The position numbers and the translations under genes are program-made. From contig JBKDSL010000128.1 of the NCBI GenBank assembly GCA_046340555.1, positions 1 through 32,741 of the forward strand: 32,741 bases of DNA, written 5' to 3'. Below, in pieces: positions 25,476 through 32,741 of the stretch (position 1 is the stretch's first letter; every line of letters starts with the position of its first letter). The notes under the pieces were generated by a model. It saw only the letters and a program-made list of their open reading frames with translations. It was not told where the DNA came from and did not search any database. The stretch is from JALRAP01 sp046340555. GTDB lineage: Bacteria > Bacteroidota > Bacteroidia > AKYH767-A > OLB10.

Positions 25476-25512
25476 ATGACCTATGTCAATCAAAAAAATG
25501 ATTTACGTCAAT
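25476..25512 (-). promoter_or_regulatory. Two FNR/CRP-type dyads upstream of hsp20
   Basis: ATGACCTATGTCAAT (25476-25490) and ATGATTTACGTCAAT (25498-25512) agree at 12 of 15 positions. Each has a TGAY-N4-GTCA dyad, close to the TTGAt-N4-aTCAA pattern of the FNR family. Their centres are 22 bp apart, and fall near -41 and -63 of the start predicted from the -7 element. The second site overlaps the stop codon of the Na/Pi gene. Confidence 0.5.
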
Positions 25513-27112
25513 TGCCGTTACGCCTATCAGAAGGCATCTCCAATTCGGGTTCGATAGCTCGTAAAAGCGATTCGTTGGAGTTGTTGATCGCACGTACTAG
25601 GTTGAGCAGGCTTGGAACGGAGATGTCTTGGTGGTCCTTATTGGAAAAAAGGCGGTAAACATCTTGAGCTGCCAGGCGGTGGACATCAGCGGCTATTGTT
25701 TTCAAGCGGACTAGCGACTCCTGTCTGTCAGAGCCATGTAGTTGAAAAGCCTCCTCCACATTGTTATAGAATTCCTTTTGGCAGTGGGTGATGGATTGAT
25801 AAAATCCGAATAACTCATCAGAGGCTGATGAACGCAATTCGTCGATGTTATGTAGGATATCTTTCACATCTTTGGCTGAAATAGCTGCATTCCGAATGGA
25901 GGTTAGGGAGTTCTCAAGTGTTTTGGCTTCACGCTCAGTTAACTGATTTGCTTGCACCCTGATGCCAAACAATGCGATTTCATTCTCATATTTTTTCAGG
26001 TCTGGATACGAGCGCACATGTCTGGATGGGGTACCATCATCCAAATTGAAAAACTCGCGAAGCAGGGAAAGCGTACGTGAAAAAAACTTGTGCGACTCGG
26101 CATCCAATGCCTCGATGGCTGATTGGCTTTCCAATGGATTGCTGTCATGGATGCTTACAGTTAAGGAATCTGCGTCGGCCTTGATCCAAGACTCCATCTT
26201 CTTAGAAAAGACAGGAATGAGTGGGATGAATAAAAATATTCCCACCACGTTCATGGATGTATGAAAGGCCGCGAGAATCATGGTTGAATCGAAATAGCCA
26301 TCAAAAGTTTTGGACAATGAAACATATATCGGCAGCATGAGCCAAGCCATCAGAGCTGAGAAAACATTGAAAAACACCTGGGACCATCCTACCCTTTTCT
26401 TAATGGCATTTGCTTTCAATGTTGCCAAAGCTGCCGTAGCTGTTGTACCCATATCCGCGCCGATTACCAGTAACATGGATTGTTCTAGTGAAACGACGCC
26501 TGCAGAAAGGGAAGTCAATGCCAGTGCAACTGTTGCGGAACTGGAATGCAAAACGGCTGCAACGACCAAACCACAAATCAGAAACCAGGCATGCGAATGT
26601 GCCTGCAAGTTCAATTCAGATGCGTGTTCAGAAAAGGAAGCAAACGAATCCCGCATCATTCCTATGCCTGTGAAAATCAAAGCCAAACCAAAAACCACTG
26701 CAGCAATGGCTCGCCATTTTCCTTCCTTGGAAAAGACCGCAAAGAGTCCGCCTAGCGCAAGCAACGGATAAGCCAATGTCGCCAAGTCGAATTTTAGGCC
26801 CATTGTGGAAACCAGCCATCCAGTTATGGTGGTACCTATGTTCGCTCCCAAAAGCAACCCTATTCCAGATTGAAGTCCAATGACCCCCGCACCTGCAAGC
26901 GACATCACTAACAAAGAAACCATGGAGCTGCTTTGTAAGGCTGCGGTAACAATCGCACCAGAAAAAAGTGAACGCCAAAGAGTACCGCTGCTTCGCTTAA
27001 CAAATAATTTGAACTCGCGCCCTGCAAGGGATCGCAATCGATGCTCCATCAATTGCATCCCAAAAAGAAAAGCGCCAATGCCTGCCAAAAGCATTCCCCA
27101 CTGGAATTCCAT
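25508..27112 (-). CDS. Na/Pi cotransporter family protein with PhoU-like C-terminus
   Basis: The 534-residue protein has two inverted transport repeats. The first holds QSSS (60-63) and GANIGTT (89-95); the second holds HSSSA (189-193) and GADMGTT (218-224). These QSSS motifs are the hallmark of NptA/SLC34-type sodium-phosphate carriers. About eight or nine membrane spans end near residue 310. The C-terminal 220 residues are helical and soluble, in the style of a PhoU domain (LRSSASDELFGFYQSITHC region). It likely imports or exports phosphate across the inner membrane. It starts 11 bp after the M50 protease gene, so the two are probably co-transcribed. Confidence 0.93.
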   Translation of the reverse strand: MEFQWGMLLAGIGAFLFGMQLMEHRLRSLAGREFKLFVKRSSGTLWRSLFSGAIVTAALQSSSMVSLLVMSLAGAGVIGLQSGIGLLLGANIGTTITGWLVSTMGLKFDLATLAYPLLALGGLFAVFSKEGKWRAIAAVVFGLALIFTGIGMMRDSFASFSEHASELNLQAHSHAWFLICGLVVAAVLHSSSATVALALTSLSAGVVSLEQSMLLVIGADMGTTATAALATLKANAIKKRVGWSQVFFNVFSALMAWLMLPIYVSLSKTFDGYFDSTMILAAFHTSMNVVGIFLFIPLIPVFSKKMESWIKADADSLTVSIHDSNPLESQSAIEALDAESHKFFSRTLSLLREFFNLDDGTPSRHVRSYPDLKKYENEIALFGIRVQANQLTEREAKTLENSLTSIRNAAISAKDVKDILHNIDELRSSASDELFGFYQSITHCQKEFYNNVEEAFQLHGSDRQESLVRLKTIAADVHRLAAQDVYRLFSNKDHQDISVPSLLNLVRAINNSNESLLRAIEPELEMPSDRRNGN

Positions 27113-27123
27113 ATCTAAAGCGG

Positions 27124-28218
27124 TCAGGTGTTTTTCTGTTCTTGTCGTGCTTGCTTCACAAGCATCAACTCAGCAATATTTTCCGTATCAACCACGCCAA
27201 CAGTATTACCGGCATCCACGACCAAAACCAGTGGTATTCGGTTATCGCGGAAGCGGGCAAATAACTCCTCCAATGGTGTTTGCCCGTCTGCATAGGACAG
27301 GTCCCTGTTACACACCTCCGCTATTGAAATTTGCTCGCCTTTGTCGCGCAATGCCTTGATGATGCCATCCCTATTAAGTGTGCCCACATAAGTTCCGTTT
27401 TCCGTTACCAAGAAAGATTTTGACTCACTTTCCAGCAGCAAAGAAACGGCAGCAGATAGCGGTTGGGAAGACTCTAGCTCGGACCATTTGGACATCATCG
27501 CATCGGTTGCAGTAAGACCGGAAGCGAGCTCCTTATTTCTCACCATCTCAAGCTCGGAATGTGCTCCTAGGATGATGAAGACTCCGATGAAAATCAAAAA
27601 GGGGTTGTAAAAAAAACCGGCTATGATAAAACCGAGCGATAGCAGCTTGCCGATGTTGGCGGCAATGGTTGTGGCTTTCAAACGATTGATGCGCATGGCC
27701 AAAAGCGAGCGCAGTATTCTGCCGCCATCCATCGGAAACGCAGGAATAAGATTAAAAAGTGCGAGCCATAAATTCAGAATGGCCAAATTGAGGATAAAGT
27801 TTTCGGGGGTAATGATGGAAGATTCGGCATCCAAAGGTGCCATCAAATCAAATCCATAAATGAATGGGATCAATAAAAGAAAAATAAATACGTTCACCAA
27901 TGGTCCTGCAATTGTGACCAGAAGTTCCTGCTTGGGCTTTTCAGGTATCCGTTCCAACTTCGCCACACCGCCAATGGGATACATGGTTATGTCTTCCGTT
28001 TTGATACCAAACCTTTTGGCGGTAAGGGCGTGACCGAGTTCGTGCAGAATTACGCATGAGAACAATGCCAAGACGAAAAATACCGCCCAACTTATTTGGA
28101 CCGGGTCTAATCCAGCGCGAGCGTTGATATAGATGATATAGAGGATTAGTAGGGAAAAAGTCCAATGCACATAAATTCCTATGCCTGCTATCTTTAGAAA
28201 CGAAACGGACTTCTTCAT
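27124..28218 (-). CDS. Site-2-type M50 zinc protease with CBS domains
   Basis: The 364-residue protein has zinc motif HELGH (59-63) in an early membrane helix and the second-half ligand in NLIPAFPMDGGRIL (Asp164). About six spans cover residues 10-215. From about 225 to the end are two CBS repeats (one phrase is SKSFLVTENGTYVGTLNRDGI, the other IPLVLVVDAGNTVGVVDTENI), which in related proteins bind adenine nucleotides. This is the short SpoIVFB-like form with CBS domains and no PDZ. It would cut a membrane-bound substrate inside the bilayer; the substrate is not known. Its neighbour is the Na/Pi transporter. Confidence 0.94.
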   Translation of the reverse strand: MKKSVSFLKIAGIGIYVHWTFSLLILYIIYINARAGLDPVQISWAVFFVLALFSCVILHELGHALTAKRFGIKTEDITMYPIGGVAKLERIPEKPKQELLVTIAGPLVNVFIFLLLIPFIYGFDLMAPLDAESSIITPENFILNLAILNLWLALFNLIPAFPMDGGRILRSLLAMRINRLKATTIAANIGKLLSLGFIIAGFFYNPFLIFIGVFIILGAHSELEMVRNKELASGLTATDAMMSKWSELESSQPLSAAVSLLLESESKSFLVTENGTYVGTLNRDGIIKALRDKGEQISIAEVCNRDLSYADGQTPLEELFARFRDNRIPLVLVVDAGNTVGVVDTENIAELMLVKQARQEQKNT

Positions 28219-28294
28219 GATTAATCTTTAGGGTATAACGCCGTAGGAATGGGCAAGGATAAGCATAAAAATCGTTTGAGGATGATGATGTAGG

Positions 28295-28630
28295 TCATGC
28301 GATAGTTGTACCTGGAGGCACAGGCTGATCCGAGCTTAACAAAACCACGCCCAACTCGGGGTCAACCGCTCCAAGCACAAGACATTCGGATTGGAACCCT
28401 GCAATTTTCCTAGGCGGAATGTTCACCAATGCAATTACCGTTCTACCTATTAGGTTTTGCGGCAAGTAGTTGCGTGTGATTTGGGCGGATGATTTGCGAT
28501 GCCCAAGTTGACCGAAGTCGATAAGTAGTTTGATTGCAGGAGTTCTAGCTTCTGGAAAAGGTTCAGCCTTAAGCACCGTTCCAGTTATTATTTGACATTG
28601 GTGAAATATGGATATGTCGATGGTTTGCAT
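28295..28630 (-). CDS. csaA: CsaA-like tRNA-binding-domain protein
   Basis: The ATG at 28630 gives 111 residues; a TTG two codons earlier is less likely. The sequence follows CsaA closely: ITGTVLKAEPFPEARTPA, LLIDFGQLGHRKSSAQIT, VIALVNIPPRKIAGFQSEC and VLGAVDPELGVVLLSSDQP. This is the EMAP-like OB fold that binds tRNA or unfolded protein. CsaA is described as a chaperone linked to protein export in Bacillus. An exact -7 element TATATTTG lies only 3 nt before the ATG, so the transcript may be leaderless. It is upstream of the M50 gene (76-bp gap). Confidence 0.93.
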   Translation of the reverse strand: MQTIDISIFHQCQIITGTVLKAEPFPEARTPAIKLLIDFGQLGHRKSSAQITRNYLPQNLIGRTVIALVNIPPRKIAGFQSECLVLGAVDPELGVVLLSSDQPVPPGTTIA

Positions 28631-28633
28631 ATC

Positions 28634-28641
28634 CAAATATA
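28634..28641 (-). promoter_or_regulatory. -7 element abutting the csaA start
   Basis: TATATTTG (28641 to 28634) is an exact TAnnTTTG match 3 nt before the ATG at 28630. No clear -33 element was seen. Confidence 0.4.
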
Positions 28642-28707
28642 AGGCTTTGGGGTAAGCTGAGGCCGGTTATAAGTTGGAAGGGTTTTACTAAATTAGCGGC
28701 ACGAATC

Positions 28708-29256
28708 ATGAGTGCTGAAAAAGGATATAAGAAGACCGTTCACAATTTTTATGAGCGTCAGAGCCGTGTGAAATCATGGCCCTATTTTCTATCCGTAATT
28801 TTCATTGGCATCACTTCGGTTTGGTTTGTGTTCAAGATAACCGAGCATCAGCCCTTCATTCCAGCCACATTCGGCTATTGGCCGCATATGGCTGCCGTGT
28901 TTTTCTTTTCCTGCTATATAATTTACCGATTTCATCTTTCGCGTGTAGTAACCGCCATCAACGAACAAGGCGTTTTTGTGAAGCGTACACCATTCCAAAA
29001 AAACTTCACCATGATGCTTTGGGAGGATATTCGAGAAATCCGATTGGTGGAATTCAAAGGTTATGCTTCCGCCAAAAAGTACAGTCAGGCTTTCGATCTT
29101 GGAACGCCTAACGGCATTGAGTTGCTTTCAATAAGTGGACGCAAAAAATATATCAGTACACGAAAGACAGATACTTTACCACGCATTTTGGCTCGCATGG
29201 TTCCAGGAAGTTTTAAGTCGACTGGTATCGGTGAGCAAATGGACCTCAAGGATTGA
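28708..29256 (+). CDS. Membrane protein with PH-like C-terminal region
   Basis: The 182-residue protein has two predicted membrane helices (around 24-43 and 58-76, the latter MAAVFFFSCYIIYRFHLSRV), then a soluble region. That region has short strands with the DUF304/bacterial-PH style: INEQGVFVKR, WEDIREIRL, IELLSISGRKKYISTRK. I infer a membrane-linked PH-like fold from this pattern, not from a search. It precedes the TMTC-like gene by 13 bp and is probably in the same operon. Function unknown. Confidence 0.75.
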   Translation: MSAEKGYKKTVHNFYERQSRVKSWPYFLSVIFIGITSVWFVFKITEHQPFIPATFGYWPHMAAVFFFSCYIIYRFHLSRVVTAINEQGVFVKRTPFQKNFTMMLWEDIREIRLVEFKGYASAKKYSQAFDLGTPNGIELLSISGRKKYISTRKTDTLPRILARMVPGSFKSTGIGEQMDLKD

Positions 29257-29269
29257 TTCAAAGATTTCC

Positions 29270-31381
29270 ATGAGCAAATTGAAATTGAAACCGGTCAAGC
29301 AGGATGCCAAATTGTTGGACCTGGCAAAACCCCACACCTACCTTCATGTGGTTTATTGCGGATTAATTGCGGCGGCGGTAGCCTTCGCCGTTTATGCCAA
29401 CACATTGGGGCATGGCTATACGGTTGACGATGACACCGTAATGTCGAAAAACCGGATCACCAAAGGGGGCTTGGATTCATTGGGCGCTGTTTTCACAACT
29501 GCTTATCGTGCTGGATTTTGGGAACGCGACGATAACCTTTACCGTCCATTATCGGTGGCCATGTTTACTGTGGAGTGGCACTTTTTTCCTGAAAACCCGG
29601 TGCCAGGTCACGTAATGAATGTGATATTGTTTTCACTCACTGTTTTTTTACTGATGCTATTGATGTCGCACATGCTTAGCGGATGGCCCTTGATAGTACC
29701 TTTTGCCATTTCGTTGTTGTTTGCCGTGCACCCCATCCATACCGAAGTGGTGGCCAATATCAAAAGCAGAGATGAGATACTTTGCCTTTTATTCGGGATT
29801 GCCAGTCTGTTGATGGTTGGTAAATATTGTGCTAATGGGAAACTCATATCATTGATAATTGCGGGGCTACTTTTTTTCCTCGCCATGCTTTCAAAAGAAA
29901 ATGCGATTACCTTATTGGCTGTCGCTCCACTATATGCCTATTTCACGAGCAAGGTATCCACAAAGCAAATTGCGTTGGCGACCGTACCTTTCTTGGCCTC
30001 TGTTTCCTTATATCTAGTTATACGTTGGCAGGTCTTGGGAGATACTGGTAAACCGGAAGCGCTTCAACTTGTAAACAATTCGTTGGTTGGGGCAACAGAT
30101 TGGCTTACCCGTTTCACCACAGCTGTGGCCATTATTGGTCGCTACTTGTGGTTGATGGTTTTCCCGCATCCCTTGTCGTTTGATTATTCTTTCAACCAAA
30201 TTGCATTATCGAAAATAGGCTCTCCGCAGTTTTTAGTTTCTTTCATGATTTTGGTTGGACTTTTTATTTACGCATTAAAATCCATTAGGAGCAGAGATCT
30301 TGTCGGATTCGGGATCCTGTTTTTATTCATAACCATGTCTTTGGTTTCAAATGTATTCCTACTGATCGAGTCCACCATGGCAGAGCGGTTCATGTACATG
30401 CCTTCGGTGGGATTCCTGATATTGCTTTGTGTGCTTTTGTCGCGCTTAACCAAAGTGAGTCATAACAAGGAGGTGGTTGAATTTGCAGATCATTTCCGGG
30501 GCAATAAAGTTTTCGGGTTGGTCGTGTTGTTGATGGCCTTAGCTTTTTCGGCGAAGGCCGTTGACCGCAATGCGGATTGGAAAGACAATTATACCTTGTT
30601 GACACAGGATGTGAAAACTTGTCCGAAAAGTGCCCGTATCCGCTATGCCTACGGCAGTGCCCTGCTTTTTGAGAAAGCACTGAAAGAAAAAGACCCTAAT
30701 GCGAAGTCGAACTATCTCGATCAATCCATCATGCATTTGTCGAAAGGAGTTGAGATCTTGCCCGAATATTCTGAAGCTTGGCGCCATTTGGGAATTGCCT
30801 ATAAAGAGCAGGAAAACTATCCTGCAGCAGTAGCTGCCTTGGAAAAGGCTAGAAGCTACAAGGAGTTCGATTCGGCCGATATGTTTGCCACTGCAGGTCT
30901 ATGCTATGGAAAAATTGGACGATACTCCGAAGCTTTGACCGATTTAAATCGGGCATTATCTATGAATCCTGACGACCCGGAATCCAACAACAACAAGGGA
31001 CTTTACCTTTTTGAGAGCGGCATGATTGATAGCTCTATCATATACTTCAACAAAGCGATTGTTTTGAAAAGCAATTTCCATCAAGCATATTACAACAAAG
31101 GAAACACGTTTGCCAGAAAGGGAGATTACATGGAAGCATTGCGCCTTTATGCAAAAGCCCTTGAGATTAATCCGAGCAGTGTTGATGCGCTGATGAACAG
31201 TGGCAACTGCTATGCAGTGATGAACCAACTGCCTCAGGCATTAGAGTATTTCAAACGTGTTGAAAAGCTGGAGCCCAATAATCCGAAGATGCTCATGAAT
31301 ATGGGAATCACCTATAGGAATATGGGGCAGGAATCGTTGGCAAATACCTACCTTTCGCGCACCACTGCGCCAATGAAATGA
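29270..31381 (+). CDS. TMTC-like protein O-mannosyltransferase with C-terminal TPRs
   Basis: The ATG at 29270 gives 703 residues; an upstream in-frame start at 29135 would overlap the preceding gene and adds no homology. The N-terminal half is a polytopic membrane region. It carries an acidic motif VDDD in the first loop (52-55), YRPLSV (91-96) and HPIHTEVVANIKSRDE (154-169), then the DUF1736-style PHPLSFDYSFNQI. These match the TMTC family, which uses dolichyl-type mannose donors in animals. The last 220 residues hold about six TPRs, for example AYYNKGNTFARKGDYMEALR. The likely role is protein glycosylation in the periplasm, inferred from the family. The stop overlaps the next ATG by ATGA. 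Confidence 0.85.
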   Translation: MSKLKLKPVKQDAKLLDLAKPHTYLHVVYCGLIAAAVAFAVYANTLGHGYTVDDDTVMSKNRITKGGLDSLGAVFTTAYRAGFWERDDNLYRPLSVAMFTVEWHFFPENPVPGHVMNVILFSLTVFLLMLLMSHMLSGWPLIVPFAISLLFAVHPIHTEVVANIKSRDEILCLLFGIASLLMVGKYCANGKLISLIIAGLLFFLAMLSKENAITLLAVAPLYAYFTSKVSTKQIALATVPFLASVSLYLVIRWQVLGDTGKPEALQLVNNSLVGATDWLTRFTTAVAIIGRYLWLMVFPHPLSFDYSFNQIALSKIGSPQFLVSFMILVGLFIYALKSIRSRDLVGFGILFLFITMSLVSNVFLLIESTMAERFMYMPSVGFLILLCVLLSRLTKVSHNKEVVEFADHFRGNKVFGLVVLLMALAFSAKAVDRNADWKDNYTLLTQDVKTCPKSARIRYAYGSALLFEKALKEKDPNAKSNYLDQSIMHLSKGVEILPEYSEAWRHLGIAYKEQENYPAAVAALEKARSYKEFDSADMFATAGLCYGKIGRYSEALTDLNRALSMNPDDPESNNNKGLYLFESGMIDSSIIYFNKAIVLKSNFHQAYYNKGNTFARKGDYMEALRLYAKALEINPSSVDALMNSGNCYAVMNQLPQALEYFKRVEKLEPNNPKMLMNMGITYRNMGQESLANTYLSRTTAPMK

Positions 31382-31929
31382 AAAAAGCTCAACTGTTTGC
31401 GTCAATCTTACTGATTGTATCTATTTCCAGTTGCGTGGAACCCATCAGGCAGGGTTCCTCCTACTTCAACTGTAAAAAACACTTCATGGCTCTCGCCGAT
31501 TCTTTACAGCGAAGCGGAATGGTTTTGGATAAATCCATTGTATCCGAAAACGGTAATGAGCAGAAAAAGATAATTGCACCTATTTGGAAAAATGAGCTTG
31601 CTCCATTCATTGAAATCGACATCAATAAGCCTGCATTAAGAGGGACCTATAAAATTCGAGAAGAAAATCATCTGGCTGGGGGAACGGTTGTTCAATATGA
31701 AGCATTGGAACCGACTGCAACAGTTCGGAAATTACATATTGATTACGACTCGAAAAAAAATGTGATTGGTGTATGGGCTGTAACAGCAACGAGCAATCCA
31801 TATCATGCATCCACCGATACATTGATTTACCGCTCCAACGGCACTTACGAGATCCATGCATCCAGCGATCCTGCATTGGGCCGTAGAATTGCATTCGACC
31901 TATATGGCACAATTTCATCAATTAAATAG
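31378..31929 (+). CDS. Lipoprotein of unknown function
   Basis: The 183-residue protein begins MKKAQLFASILLIVSISSC, a clear lipoprotein signal with lipobox SISSC (Cys19). The mature part has no membrane span and appears beta-rich (GTYKIREE, GGTVVQYEAL, KLHIDYDSKKNVIGVWAV). I recognise no family. It starts within the TMTC-like stop codon (ATGA overlap), so it is translated with that gene and may be a partner or target in the envelope. The TAG stop at 31927-31929 lies in the same frame as the next gene. Confidence 0.85.
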   Translation: MKKAQLFASILLIVSISSCVEPIRQGSSYFNCKKHFMALADSLQRSGMVLDKSIVSENGNEQKKIIAPIWKNELAPFIEIDINKPALRGTYKIREENHLAGGTVVQYEALEPTATVRKLHIDYDSKKNVIGVWAVTATSNPYHASTDTLIYRSNGTYEIHASSDPALGRRIAFDLYGTISSIK

Positions 31930-31938
31930 ACCCTTCAG

Positions 31939-32741
31939 ATGACCGGCATCACCACCACCATAAAACTAGCCATAGGTATTTGGCGCGCGTTCCTGGTTAC
32001 TCCAGGAGGCGAGTTGCCCTTTGTGATGGAAATTTCGAAAAACGACTCCGCCTATGTGTTCCATATAGCGAACGGACCAGAGAAGATGTTACTTGACGAG
32101 GTTCGGATGGAAGTTGATTCTGTATTTGTGCGCTTTCCCATATATGAATCGGAATTGCGGTTGAAGGTTGTAAATCCGAACGAGTTAGAAGGAAATTTCA
32201 TCAACCTTACCCGCACTACTAATGCAGCGATTCCTTTGCATGCCTATTACAATGCCGGACCGCGATTTTACATCCGCAGCAAAGAGCCCTCCAAGAGTGT
32301 GGATGGCAAATGGTCGGTTATGTTTGGAGGAGGAACCAAAGACAGCTCCTTTGCTGTTGGCGTATTCAAGCAGGATGGCGGAATTGTGAATGGTACATTT
32401 CTGACCGCATCTGGCGACTACCGTTATTTGGAAGGGGTTGTTGATGGCGACAGTTTATTCCTATCAGCTTTCGACGGAGTTTTTGTGTACCTCATCAAGG
32501 CGAAAGTGAGATCAAATACCATGGAAGGAATTTTTTACTCGGGCACACACCGACAAATCGGTTTTACCGGGTTCCGAGATGAGCAGGCAGCACTTCCAGA
32601 CCCCACCAAGGTGACCAAATACAAAAACGGTGATCAGGCATTTGTTTTGCGATTTCCTGATACTGATAGTATCATGGTGGACTTAAAAGATGAACGTTTT
32701 AAAGGCAAGCCCGTCATCATTCAGATTTTGGGTTCCTGGTG
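31939..32741 (+). CDS. TlpA-like thioredoxin-family protein (cut by window end)
   Basis: I translated this by hand from the ATG at 31939 to the window end (267 codons, no stop). The first about 245 residues form the N-terminal domain usual before a Bacteroidota thioredoxin (GIWRAFLVTPGGELPFVMEI, FPIYESELRLKV, GVFKQDGGIVNGTFL). The last residues, GKPVIIQILGSW, are the start of the thioredoxin fold, so the CxxC site should lie just beyond base 32741. Related proteins have a lipoprotein signal, but this one begins MTGITTTIKLAIG with none. The start is 9 bp after the lipoprotein's TAG and in the same frame. Confidence 0.8.
   Translation, partial: MTGITTTIKLAIGIWRAFLVTPGGELPFVMEISKNDSAYVFHIANGPEKMLLDEVRMEVDSVFVRFPIYESELRLKVVNPNELEGNFINLTRTTNAAIPLHAYYNAGPRFYIRSKEPSKSVDGKWSVMFGGGTKDSSFAVGVFKQDGGIVNGTFLTASGDYRYLEGVVDGDSLFLSAFDGVFVYLIKAKVRSNTMEGIFYSGTHRQIGFTGFRDEQAALPDPTKVTKYKNGDQAFVLRFPDTDSIMVDLKDERFKGKPVIIQILGSW

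Noticed and set aside
29135..29269. Upstream extension of the TMTC-like protein
   Set aside because: It overlaps the preceding gene and has no family similarity; the ATG at 29270 gives a normal N-terminus just after that gene.

Overview
The window is ordinary-looking chromosomal DNA from a member of the Bacteroidota. Four things point there. The first is a MurF-alanine racemase fusion protein. The second is a DAHP synthase with a C-terminal chorismate mutase. The third is an exbB-exbD-exbD-tonB operon whose TonB starts with a GRNKDYGAY-type N-terminus. The fourth is the start-site signature: no Shine-Dalgarno sequences, and repeated exact TAnnTTTG -7 elements upstream of genes, several with a TTTG or TTG about 19-23 nt further upstream. 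The family is uncertain. A small membrane protein and a DUF6427-like gene next to purD recall flavobacterial gene order, while a stand-alone purQ is more like Cytophagales or Sphingobacteriales. I see no rRNA, tRNA, CRISPR array, insertion sequence or phage gene.

Layout. 1-2720: the 5' part of a phosphoglucose/phosphomannose isomerase gene, divergent from an M48 lipoprotein peptidase, which converges on DAHP synthase/chorismate mutase. 2843-8149: acyl-CoA carboxylase beta subunit, purD, a tiny membrane protein, a DUF6427-like membrane protein and an acyltransferase. 8163-11525 (minus): murF-alr and thymidine kinase with its own promoter, plus a 72-residue orphan. 11667-13174: purQ and a SUMF1-fold lipoprotein. 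13177-18821 (minus): a Ton energy-transducer operon in the order exbB, exbD, exbD, tonB, small membrane protein, PstS-like lipoprotein, TPR protein. 18939-28641 (minus): DUF2141 protein, a beta-mannosidase/CutC/beta-hexosaminidase operon, Hsp20, Na/Pi cotransporter, M50 protease and CsaA. 28708-32741 (plus): PH-like membrane protein, TMTC-like glycosyltransferase with TPRs, lipoprotein, and a thioredoxin-like protein cut by the window end.

How genes work together. purD and purQ serve purine synthesis from separate loci. ExbB/ExbD/TonB would couple proton motive force to outer-membrane transporters, with a periplasmic binding protein and a TPR protein as operon partners. GH20 and GH2 enzymes would remove GlcNAc and beta-linked mannose, the chemistry of an N-glycan core, with CutC packed between them.

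The points most worth a second look are: an in-frame TAA that separates the lipoprotein signal peptide from the rest of the PstS-like protein in the Ton operon; two FNR/CRP-type dyads 22 bp apart, placed at about -41 and -63 of an hsp20 promoter that lacks a -33 element; interleaved divergent promoters at 5955-6004; two candidate leaderless genes; and CutC inside a glycosidase operon. I did not find a clearly new multi-gene system.
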